Source: Simkania sp.
Lineage (GTDB): Bacteria > Chlamydiota > Chlamydiia > Chlamydiales > Simkaniaceae
Assembly (NCBI GenBank): GCA_028281425.1
Contig: JANQJX010000218.1
Span: 1-11,503 of the forward strand
DNA length: 11,503 nt
Reading direction: 5' to 3'
Below the pieces are notes generated by a model, which had not been told where the DNA came from, ran no database searches, and saw nothing but the letters and a program-made list of their open reading frames with translations. The translations under genes and the position numbers were made by a program. Shown here piece by piece: positions 1-7,085 of the stretch. Position 1 is the first letter of the stretch. Every line of letters starts with the position of its first letter.

Positions 1-11
1 TTTTATCCATT

Positions 12-93
12 GAGTCGCGGGATTCACGGCATATTCTATGTGTGACAAGAAGCCGAGTCTGATTTAAAAAATAAGTTGGTGAATCCGCAACTC
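12..93. repeat. Imperfect long inverted repeat upstream of rng
   Basis: The arm at 12-27 (GAGTCGCGGGATTCAC) is almost the exact reverse complement of the arm at 79-93 (GTGAATCCGCAACTC), with one missing base and one mismatch. The arms enclose about 51 nt. A structured RNA, a small mobile-element footprint or a relic are all possible. There is no T-tract to make it a terminator, and no tRNA signature. Neither strand gives a confident gene here: the forward frame from base 1 is broken by TGA at 43-45 and then stays open to TAG at 133-135. Confidence 0.45.
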
Positions 94-108
94 GCGTTAG
101 TTAAGATT

Positions 109-138
109 TTGGAAAGGGCTTTTTTCTGGAAATAGATT
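109..138 (+). promoter_or_regulatory. Weak promoter candidate for rng cluster
   Basis: TTGGAA (109-114) and TAGATT (133-138) are separated by 18 nt, and each matches the sigma70-type consensus at 4 of 6 positions. Initiation near 145 would give a leader of about 47 nt before the rng start at 192. In AT-rich DNA such matches occur by chance, so this is only a candidate. Confidence 0.25.
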
Positions 139-157
139 CTATTTTAAGCTACACTCT

Positions 158-182
158 GGAGGTAAAAGCAATGCAAAGCTAG
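158..182 (+). promoter_or_regulatory. Strong SD plus 3-codon leader ORF before rng
   Basis: GGAGGT at 158-163 is the best Shine-Dalgarno match around the rng start. It is ideally spaced (7 nt) not for rng but for an ATG at 171, which opens a mini-ORF of Met-Gln-Ser followed by TAG (180-182). The rng ATG at 192 lies in the same frame 10 nt beyond that stop, and another in-frame TAG (189-191) directly precedes it. Translation of rng may depend on re-initiation after the mini-ORF. Alternatively, the ancestral start was at 171 and two stops were acquired. Confidence 0.45.
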
Positions 183-191
183 GCAATATAG

Positions 192-1736
192 ATGAAAGAA
201 ATTTTAATCAATGTCAGCTCTAAAGAAAAGAGGTGCGCTCTTCTAAAGTGTGGGAAATTGCAAGATTTGATTTATGACCGAAAATCAAATCGTCAACTTA
301 CCGGGAATATTTATCGAGGTCAAGTGACCCATCTCTTACATAATATTCAATCTGCTTTCATAGACATCAATGAAGGAGAAAATGGTTTTATCCACATTAG
401 CGATATTGTGGAAAACACCCAAAAATTTCAAGAAATATTTGACATGGAATTTGAATGGGAATGTGATATCAGCTTGATTAAAACAGATAAAGTCAAAAAT
501 GCTGATATTTCCAAATTCATGGAGATTGGGCATCCCGTTCTTGTCCAAGTCGTGAAAGAACCCATTGGATCAAAAGGGGCTCGCCTCACTTCAAATATTA
601 CCATTGCTGGGCGCTATCTCGTCCTTTTGCCAAATACTCCTCATCGAGGAGTTTCTAGAAAAGTTGTCGAACGCTCAGAAAGGGAACATCTCAAAAAATT
701 GATACGCTCCTTTGAGATGCCTCAAAATATGGGGCTCATTTGCCGTACGGCAAGTATCAGTGTTGAATCTGAAGTGTTGATAAAAGAAGCCCATGATCTT
801 TTAAAAACATGGGAAAAAATCGTCGAAGATTTTCAAAATCATAGTAAACCAACTTGTCTTTATCGGGAATCAGATCTTATTAAAAAAGCAATTATAAAGG
901 CTGTTGATAAAAAATTTAACCGCATTTTAATTGATGATTATAAAACCTTTCAATATGCAAAACATCTTTATAAGTCCTATAAAAACGAATACAGTCTAAA
1001 AATTGAGTACTACCGAGATAAGCTTCCTATGTTTGAAAGATTTATGATCGAAACCGAAATCAATCGATGTCTTAGGAGAAAAATTTGGCTTCAAAGTGGA
1101 GGATATCTCTTTTTTGAAAAAACAGAGGCGATGTATACCGTAGATGTGAATTCGGGAAGAAGTCAAACTTCAAAATCCAATATGGATGTAGAAGAAACTC
1201 TTGTGCGAATCAATATGGAAGCTGCTGAAGAAACTGCCCGCCATCTTAGAATCTGCAATATTGGGGGGCTTGTCGTTTGTGACTTCATCGATTTGCGGTC
1301 TCGACGCAATCAAAGAAGAGTTTTAGACACTCTTAAAGAGGCAATGAAAGAAGATTCTGCAAAATGTACCGTGCTTCGAATGAGTGAATTTGGCCTTGTT
1401 GAGATGACGCGCCAAAGAATACGCGAATCACTCATCCATACCCTTTTTACTCAATGCCCCTATTGCAGTGGAAAAGGAACAATTAAAAATCATGAGAGCA
1501 TTTCAATCGAAATTGAGCGCGCTCTAAAACGCCTTGCCGTTCAATACAAAGAAAACAAGGTTCGACTTATTGTCCATCCAGATATGGCAAACTATTTGCA
1601 ATCCCAAGACCAAAAGCTCTTTAAATCGATGATAAAAAAATGGAAAGGAGAGGTTGAGGTTGAGATAAATGATGAACTTCATCTAAACAGCTTTGAATTT
1701 TACTCTCTTGCCAATGGAAACAAACTCGAACCCTGA
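192..1736 (+). CDS. rng: Ribonuclease E/G family endoribonuclease
   Basis: This is a cytoplasmic, Mg-dependent single-strand endoribonuclease that acts in mRNA decay and rRNA maturation. The 514 residues are close to RNase G length and lack the long C-terminal degradosome scaffold of enterobacterial RNase E. An S1 RNA-binding domain covers roughly residues 37-130 (GNIYRGQV, FIDINEGENGFIHI). The DNase I-like catalytic part carries the two metal-binding aspartates expected from E. coli D303/D346: D318 in TVDVNSG and D364 in VVCDFID. The Zn-link CPxC follows at 422-425 (CPYCSGKG). The ATG at 192 is the only credible start, because TAG directly precedes it, and the N-terminus MKEILINVSSKEKR matches the family. 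Only a weak AGG (181-183) precedes it; the strong SD serves an upstream mini-ORF. It overlaps plsB at its 3' end. The chlamydial name is cafA. Confidence 0.95.
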   Translation: MKEILINVSSKEKRCALLKCGKLQDLIYDRKSNRQLTGNIYRGQVTHLLHNIQSAFIDINEGENGFIHISDIVENTQKFQEIFDMEFEWECDISLIKTDKVKNADISKFMEIGHPVLVQVVKEPIGSKGARLTSNITIAGRYLVLLPNTPHRGVSRKVVERSEREHLKKLIRSFEMPQNMGLICRTASISVESEVLIKEAHDLLKTWEKIVEDFQNHSKPTCLYRESDLIKKAIIKAVDKKFNRILIDDYKTFQYAKHLYKSYKNEYSLKIEYYRDKLPMFERFMIETEINRCLRRKIWLQSGGYLFFEKTEAMYTVDVNSGRSQTSKSNMDVEETLVRINMEAAEETARHLRICNIGGLVVCDFIDLRSRRNQRRVLDTLKEAMKEDSAKCTVLRMSEFGLVEMTRQRIRESLIHTLFTQCPYCSGKGTIKNHESISIEIERALKRLAVQYKENKVRLIVHPDMANYLQSQDQKLFKSMIKKWKGEVEVEINDELHLNSFEFYSLANGNKLEP

Positions 1737-2748
1737 TCTCAACTTAAGCAAATTAAGAGAAAAAATCTATTCTCTTGCAATAAAAAAAGAAATTCCAAGC
1801 AAATATGCCAAAATTTTAAAAACATTTTTAAACAGCTACTATGAAGTCCTCATTTCTCATAATCAATCTGTTAAATTTTATCTTTCTCTATTTGATCAAT
1901 TTTTAACTTTTGTGATCAAACAATTTAAATATCCCTATATTTTCAAACTTTTCCACCAAGCTATTCGAAAGCCTATCGACTATTATAAATTTGGAATCGA
2001 CTTTTTAACTCCTCTTGTTGACCTTTCTCGTTCAACAACACATGGTCTCAATTATCTTAAAGAGATGACAACCCTCCTAAAAAAAAAAGAAAATGTCATC
2101 CTTTTTGCAAACCACCAAATCGAAGCTGACCCTCAAGCAATTAGCATTCTTCTTAAAGATCAATTTGCTGATTTTGCAGAAAAATTGATTTTTGTTGCCG
2201 GCACACGTGTGACAACAGATCCTCTTGCAATCCCCTTCAGTATGGGGTGCAATCTTCTCTGTATTCATTCTAAAAAATATATCGATGTTCCTCCTGAAAA
2301 TAAACGAAAAAAACAGTTACATAATAAGAAAACCATGGAACTTATGGTCAAACTCTTAAGTACTGGAGGACAAGCAATTTATGTGGCTCCAAGTGGAGGG
2401 CGCGATCGGGCAGATACATCTGGTCAAATTGAAGTTGTTCCTTTCGATCCTCAAAGTGTAGAAATGTTCTACTTAATGGCTAAAAAAGCGGCTTTTCCAA
2501 CCCATTTCTATACGCTTGCTCTATCCACTTACCATCTTCTTCCTCCTCCAGAAGAAAGTGAATTAGAAATCGGAGAATTTCGTATTACAAAAGGAGGAGC
2601 TATCCATCTTTGTTTCGGACCTAAAGTCAATATGGAAAAGATTTGCAAATTTCATGCAGATATGGATAAGCGAGAAAAACGAAAGCTAAGAGCTGAATTT
2701 CTATGGAGACAAGTAAAAAAGGATTATGATAAATTTCCAAAAAGCTAA
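1714..2748 (+). CDS. plsB: Glycerol-3-phosphate acyltransferase, chloroplast/chlamydial type
   Basis: The enzyme transfers an acyl chain, in this family usually from acyl-ACP, to sn-glycerol-3-phosphate to make lysophosphatidate, the first step of phospholipid synthesis. The HX4D catalytic motif is NHQIEADP (H134, D139). Other blocks are typical of plant plastid GPAT: VAGTRVTTDPL, PFSMGCNLLC, VAPSGGRDR (about 226-232) and LPPPEE. The preceding helical region fits the GPAT N-terminal domain. The family is soluble or peripheral, and no membrane helix is obvious. I place the start at ATG 1714 (344 residues). A TTG at 1693 would add seven residues, and neither has a clear SD. The gene overlaps the rng end by 23 nt, so translational coupling is likely. 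A run of ten A (2079-2088) lies inside it. The plant-like affinity is a known chlamydial trait. Confidence 0.93.
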   Translation: METNSNPDLNLSKLREKIYSLAIKKEIPSKYAKILKTFLNSYYEVLISHNQSVKFYLSLFDQFLTFVIKQFKYPYIFKLFHQAIRKPIDYYKFGIDFLTPLVDLSRSTTHGLNYLKEMTTLLKKKENVILFANHQIEADPQAISILLKDQFADFAEKLIFVAGTRVTTDPLAIPFSMGCNLLCIHSKKYIDVPPENKRKKQLHNKKTMELMVKLLSTGGQAIYVAPSGGRDRADTSGQIEVVPFDPQSVEMFYLMAKKAAFPTHFYTLALSTYHLLPPPEESELEIGEFRITKGGAIHLCFGPKVNMEKICKFHADMDKREKRKLRAEFLWRQVKKDYDKFPKS

Positions 2749-2773
2749 TTGATTCAATTGAAGGCTCTAAGTC

Positions 2774-5683
2774 ATGAAGAAAAACTTCTTGATGTTATCT
2801 CTTATTTTCTCGTTCCTTTTTTTCTGCTTGCAATCATCGGCATCTCATTACGAAGAAGTGATTGATCTAAACGAGTTAAAAATTCTAACTCCCACCTTTT
2901 CTGATCTAAAAATAGGAAAAATTTGCCTTACAAATGGCCTCAAATGTTACCTTATTTCTGACCCTAAAGTGATCGAATCAGCAGTCGCTTTTTCAATGAG
3001 CGTTGGTTCTTGGTCTGATCCTAAAGATCATCCAGGAATGGCCCATTTTGTAGAACACCTTCTCTTTATGGGAAACAAAACCTATCCTGAAGAAGATGGG
3101 CTTCTCAAATATGTTTTAAGCCATGGAGGTAAACTCAATGCGTTTACTCTCCCTTCTCAAACGGTATACATGTTTTCTATGAACCACGAATCTTTTCTCC
3201 AAACACTTCATTACTTTTCTCATATGTTTATCGATCCCCTCTTTCCCACTTCTAGTATCGAAAGAGAGCTTCATGCGGTCGACCAAGAACATGACAAAAA
3301 TATCGAAAATGATAATTTTCGCCAGTATATGATCCTCAAAGAGATGGCAAATCCAAATCACCCGAATGCCCGTTTTGCAACAGGAAATAAAGAAACCCTT
3401 AAAAATATTCCCCGCAGCGCAGTTGTAAAATGGCATGAAGATCACTATAGTGCAAACAAAGCTCACCTCATTCTTTATTCCCCCCTTCCTCTTGAAAAAC
3501 TCAAAGAATTAAGTGTACAATATTTTTCTCAAATCCCCTCATCTTCAGAGCCCAAAGAAAAGCTGCTCTATCCTTTCATGACAGATCCAAATCAAGAAGG
3601 AAAAGTGACCTTTATCACTCCTATCAAAGAGATTAGAAAACTTACTCTTTTTTGGGAAATCCCCAAAAGTTATGTCCTTAACCTTGAAGACAAATCTGAT
3701 TATCTCCTCTCTTATATTCTAAAAAGCCGTCATCCAAATAGCTTTTTTTGTAAGCTAAAAGAAGAAAAATTGATCGAAGATCTCTGTATCGATTTCGATC
3801 GCTATTCCAAAGAACATGCCTTTTACTCGATCGATTTTATTTTAACCCCTCAAGGAGTTCACTCTTATGAATCGGTTATCAATCGCTTTTTTCAAGCACT
3901 CCATTTTATTAAAAATGAAGAGCTTCCTGCTTATATTTTCAACGATATGAGCAAAATGCTTCAAATCAATTACGAGTATCAAGGAAGGAGAGATCCTTTC
4001 GAAGCTGTAAAAGAGCTTGCTTACTTCATTCCCTATGAACCTTTTGAAACTTTTCCTCAAAAAACGATCCTCCCTTCCTTATGCACATCAAAACAACTCA
4101 AATCCTTTATTCATATCTTAAAGCCTGAGAAAGGACATTATCACTTGATCGCTTTTCCCTCTCTGACAAAAATCAAAGAAGAAAAAATAGAGCCTTGGTC
4201 AGGAGCTAAATATACCACCATGCCTATTGGAAAAGATAAACTCTTGAATTGGACGCAAAAGAGTCCTTTCATTCTCAAACATATTCATCCCAATCCCAAC
4301 CCCTTTATCCCTTCTAATCTAAAACTCATTCCACTAAAAGAAGAAAAAAATCTTAAAGCCCTTCCCCAGCTTATCGTCGATAATCCCTACGGCAAAGTCT
4401 ATTTTTGGCAAGATCATTCCTATCTTGTTCCAGAAGTCAGCTATTTAATCAATATCAAATCACCCATTTTGAATTGTTCGGCTAAACAAGCAGTTTTATT
4501 TCAGCTCTTTCAAAAGTGTTTGGAAGATCATCTAAAAACAACATCTTATTACGCAGATGCTGCTAGTTTAGTTGCAACTCTCAATCAAGTCGATTTTTCT
4601 CTTTTGTTCACCATTAATGGATTTAATGAAAAAGCAAATATCTTACTCAATGCTTATTTAGACGGATTCAAAACATGTTACTGGACAAAAGAAGAATTTG
4701 AACATGAAAAAAAATTGCTGATGACAAAATATCAAAATTTTAAAAAAAGCTCTCCTCTTTCCCAAGGCGCCGATCTCCTTAAAAACATCCTATACAACTC
4801 TCACTCTCGCAATAAAATGCAATTAGATGCCTCTCAAAATCTTACCTATGATGACTTCTTAGATTTTCAAAATAAAATTTTTGAAAAAAATTATATTGAA
4901 ATGCTTTTAGTAGGAAATCTCACAAAGCAAGAAGCTCAAAACGTTTGGGGGCAAATAAGGCAGGCGATTCCTTATCACCCCTATCCTCAAGAAAATCATT
5001 TGTCCAAAAGGGTGCTGGTCCTTTCATCTAAAGATGGTCCTTATAAAATCTCTGAATCCTCTAAGTCACTTGGGAACTCCTCTCTTCTTGTGCTTCAAGA
5101 AGGAAGCTTTTCTTACGAAAAATGGGCCTCCGCAACTATTTTAGCAAGAGCTCTTTCAGAAGATTTTTTTGATACACTTAGAACCAAACAGCAAACAGCT
5201 TATATTGTCCAATCCAATCAATGGGAAGAAGAAAACCAACTCTTTCAGCTTTTCATGGTTCAATCCAGCACTCATCATCCAGAAGATTTGCTTGCCCGCT
5301 TTGAGCTTTTTCTAGAAAAATATGTTAAAGACTTTGATACTATCATTTCTCAAGATAAATTTGAAACCTTGAAGAAAAGTGTCATTAAAACAGAAAAAAA
5401 GCCCCCCACAAACCTTTCTAAAATGGCTTTTTTTCTCTACCATCTTGCTTTTAAATATCAAGGTGACTTTAAGCGAAAAGAAAAAAAAATTCAAGCTGTA
5501 TCATCTCTTGACTATGCAACTTTTAAACAAAATTCCCTCTCATTCTTATCGAGAAAAAATAGCAAGCGCATTGCTGTGATGATCGAAGGGAAACTGCCTC
5601 AAGAGAAAAGCTTTTACTATAAAAAAATCACTCCTGAGCGCTTAAAAAATCGAGGCGCCTATATCAGTTCTAATAAATCTTAA
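2774..5683 (+). CDS. ptr: Exported insulinase-like M16 zinc metalloprotease
   Basis: This is a pitrilysin/insulysin-class protease of 969 residues, the full length for the four-domain M16A fold. An N-terminal signal peptide (KK, hydrophobic to about 18, then QSSASHYEE) points to periplasmic location. The inverted zinc motif HFVEH gives H91, E94 and H95. The third ligand is E172 in AVDQEHDKN, 81 residues after H91, the same spacing as in human IDE. The family block NPNHPNARFATGNKETL follows. The C-terminal half keeps the substrate-binding R803 and Y810 in RTKQQTAYIV, like IDE RTKEQLGYIV, so both halves look functional. It starts 25 nt after plsB with GAAGG at 2760-2764 as SD, consistent with one transcript. 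The order rng-plsB-ptr matches what I recall from Chlamydia (ptr, CT806). Substrates are unknown. Confidence 0.94.
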   Translation: MKKNFLMLSLIFSFLFFCLQSSASHYEEVIDLNELKILTPTFSDLKIGKICLTNGLKCYLISDPKVIESAVAFSMSVGSWSDPKDHPGMAHFVEHLLFMGNKTYPEEDGLLKYVLSHGGKLNAFTLPSQTVYMFSMNHESFLQTLHYFSHMFIDPLFPTSSIERELHAVDQEHDKNIENDNFRQYMILKEMANPNHPNARFATGNKETLKNIPRSAVVKWHEDHYSANKAHLILYSPLPLEKLKELSVQYFSQIPSSSEPKEKLLYPFMTDPNQEGKVTFITPIKEIRKLTLFWEIPKSYVLNLEDKSDYLLSYILKSRHPNSFFCKLKEEKLIEDLCIDFDRYSKEHAFYSIDFILTPQGVHSYESVINRFFQALHFIKNEELPAYIFNDMSKMLQINYEYQGRRDPFEAVKELAYFIPYEPFETFPQKTILPSLCTSKQLKSFIHILKPEKGHYHLIAFPSLTKIKEEKIEPWSGAKYTTMPIGKDKLLNWTQKSPFILKHIHPNPNPFIPSNLKLIPLKEEKNLKALPQLIVDNPYGKVYFWQDHSYLVPEVSYLINIKSPILNCSAKQAVLFQLFQKCLEDHLKTTSYYADAASLVATLNQVDFSLLFTINGFNEKANILLNAYLDGFKTCYWTKEEFEHEKKLLMTKYQNFKKSSPLSQGADLLKNILYNSHSRNKMQLDASQNLTYDDFLDFQNKIFEKNYIEMLLVGNLTKQEAQNVWGQIRQAIPYHPYPQENHLSKRVLVLSSKDGPYKISESSKSLGNSSLLVLQEGSFSYEKWASATILARALSEDFFDTLRTKQQTAYIVQSNQWEEENQLFQLFMVQSSTHHPEDLLARFELFLEKYVKDFDTIISQDKFETLKKSVIKTEKKPPTNLSKMAFFLYHLAFKYQGDFKRKEKKIQAVSSLDYATFKQNSLSFLSRKNSKRIAVMIEGKLPQEKSFYYKKITPERLKNRGAYISSNKS

Positions 5684-6033
5684 GAAAATTTTGATTTTGA
5701 GATTGCAAAAAAATAATTTTCCCCTTACCATTTTTGATCAAAATCGGCTTGAGAGTTTATGGCAACAAAAAAGCTCAAGTCATCTGTTATCTAACTCCAT
5801 TACTTGAAGGGTAAAATTTTTATTGCCTCATGGGTTGCAAGTCACTTACAACTTTAGGAATGAGTTGCATGGGTCCTATCTCAAAAATTGTAATCGTTTG
5901 ATCATCCATGAAATTTCGAAAGATTCTATCTTACAAGTGGCAACGTTAGACAAGCAAAAAGCTATTTTCATGCACTAAATTTTTTAAAAAGTGCAAAAGA
6001 GTTTCAACATTTTAAATTAGGAGTGAATGCCTC
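5684..6033. other. 350-bp gap; no convincing gene, possible minus-strand relic
   Basis: No plus-strand frame exceeds about 23 codons: ATG 5759 gives 11 codons, ATG 5830 gives 23 and ATG 5908 gives 13. On the minus strand two overlapping short frames read protein-like: complement(5820..5909), 29 residues ending in SDLQPMRQ, and a second frame starting further upstream, which could join the first by a single frameshift near 5907. A 12-bp palindrome TTTTGATCAAAA (5732-5743) and a small hairpin (5834-5852, GTTG/CAAC arms) are present. I see no strong terminator for ptr and no clear promoter for the next gene, though both should lie here. Confidence 0.5.
6019..6023 (+). promoter_or_regulatory. Ribosome binding site of the GNAT gene
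   Basis: AGGAG at 6019-6023 sits 10 nt before ATG 6034. It fixes that start and argues that the following orphan gene is translated. Confidence 0.6.
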
Positions 6034-6987
6034 ATGTCTGTGAATGCTGTAAATGATTCCCTTTCTTATAATAAGCCAATAGACGTCACCTTGATAAAAA
6101 AAAATCATTGCTTTTTCTTTAAAGTAGACCTTGACAAGACATCTTGGCAATGTCCTACAGGAACATTTAATGGAATAAAAAAGGAACACACGTGGGATTG
6201 TATAAAAACCATATGGAATTACACAAGTTCTATGATAAATTGGACGTTACATCATTGTTGCTGTCTAAAAAATCGTCAGATACTTCCTTATTTTACATAC
6301 CAAAGTACCTATCTTAACATTTTGAGTCTTACTCAAAAGATTTACCAAAAGCAATTTGGAGTAGTTTCAAAAAGCTCCGACTACAAAGCATATCACGATC
6401 ATTATGGAAGTGCACAATCTATGAAAGGTTACTTACATGGGCAAGCAGTTTCAAACAATCGTATTCTTCGTATACTTGCAAGAGATGCAATACGTCCAAT
6501 TGGACCACTTGTCCCTTCAACTTCTAAAGTGGGTCTTGAGTATAAAAACCCCACTCTCTTTACCGGTTTCGTAGGAATTGAAAAATCTACAAACAACGAT
6601 ATAGGAAGATTTGCAAATGGAGGAGGGTACTTTCAAGGAGAGTCTGCATCCGGGGTATTTATCACCCCACATTACCAAAACAGGGGGTATAGCAAAGAGG
6701 CAATGGTAGCAATGATGGTCCACGCCTTTATCATGGCCAAGAAGAATTACAAGGTAAATGGTGAACCACTGACCTCCTTCTCTGCAATAACCGATAAAAC
6801 CAACAAGTTTATGCAATCCATTTTCAAGCAATTAGGAGCAAAAAAACAAACCTATACTCCTGTAAAGAACAAATACTTTTATAAAATTGACAAAAACTCT
6901 TTGCTTAAGATCATTCCAACTTTGATCAATGTAAATAAAATGACGATCAATGGAAAAAAATATCATGAATATTTTCAAGAGAAATAA
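6034..6987 (+). CDS. GNAT-family N-acetyltransferase with unrecognised N-terminal region
   Basis: The C-terminal part (about residues 150-275 of 317) looks like a GNAT acetyl-CoA-dependent acyltransferase. GVFITPHYQNRGYSKEAMVA (207-226) resembles motif A, with Q215-N-R-G218-Y-S220 in the place of Q/RxxGxG/A. The block AITDKTNKFMQSIFKQLGAK (251-270) resembles the RimJ-like motif B, where a conserved Asn, a helix and 'LG' precede the end of the domain. Ser replaces the usual Gly/Ala at the last pyrophosphate-loop position. Residues 1-150 match nothing I know and include a His/Cys cluster, HHCCC, at 73-77. There is no signal peptide; two or three short hydrophobic stretches are not clear membrane helices. 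It stands alone between a 350-bp gap and a convergent gene, so neighbours give no substrate. An effector or a housekeeping acetylase are both possible. The SD AGGAG supports the start. Confidence 0.75.
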   Translation: MSVNAVNDSLSYNKPIDVTLIKKNHCFFFKVDLDKTSWQCPTGTFNGIKKEHTWDCIKTIWNYTSSMINWTLHHCCCLKNRQILPYFTYQSTYLNILSLTQKIYQKQFGVVSKSSDYKAYHDHYGSAQSMKGYLHGQAVSNNRILRILARDAIRPIGPLVPSTSKVGLEYKNPTLFTGFVGIEKSTNNDIGRFANGGGYFQGESASGVFITPHYQNRGYSKEAMVAMMVHAFIMAKKNYKVNGEPLTSFSAITDKTNKFMQSIFKQLGAKKQTYTPVKNKYFYKIDKNSLLKIIPTLINVNKMTINGKKYHEYFQEK

Positions 6988-7018
6988 ATTTTTCACATAT
7001 GAGCGAGTAGGGTTTTGC

Positions 7019-7045
7019 TCTGGAGTTTCTCGAAGGAGCTCCAGA
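7019..7045. terminator. Hairpin between convergent genes
   Basis: TCTGGAG (7019-7025) and CTCCAGA (7039-7045) form a perfect 7-bp stem with a 13-nt loop, in the 98 bp between the convergent ends of the GNAT gene and the glucosidase gene. The place fits a bidirectional terminator, but no T-tract follows on either strand. A second small stem, ATCTC/GAGAT at 7066-7080, lies closer to the glucosidase stop. Confidence 0.35.
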
Positions 7046-7085
7046 TCAAACCATCCCTAAAATAGATCTCACTCCGAGATATTCA

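Noticed and set aside
28..94. tRNA or other known structural RNA at the window start
   Set aside because: The stem-like arms do not frame a T-loop (TTCGA) or anticodon arm, so a tRNA cannot be supported.
3116..3466. Minus-strand frame of 116 codons inside ptr
   Set aside because: It lies wholly within the strongly supported M16 protease gene, opposite the zinc-ligand region, and its translation has no family features; it is a shadow.
5732..5743. Palindrome TTTTGATCAAAA as an operator
   Set aside because: It is an AT-rich 12-mer of a kind expected by chance, with no promoter next to it.
6517..6831. Minus-strand frame of 104 codons opposite the GNAT domain
   Set aside because: It overlaps the coding region with the GNAT motifs and has no independent support.
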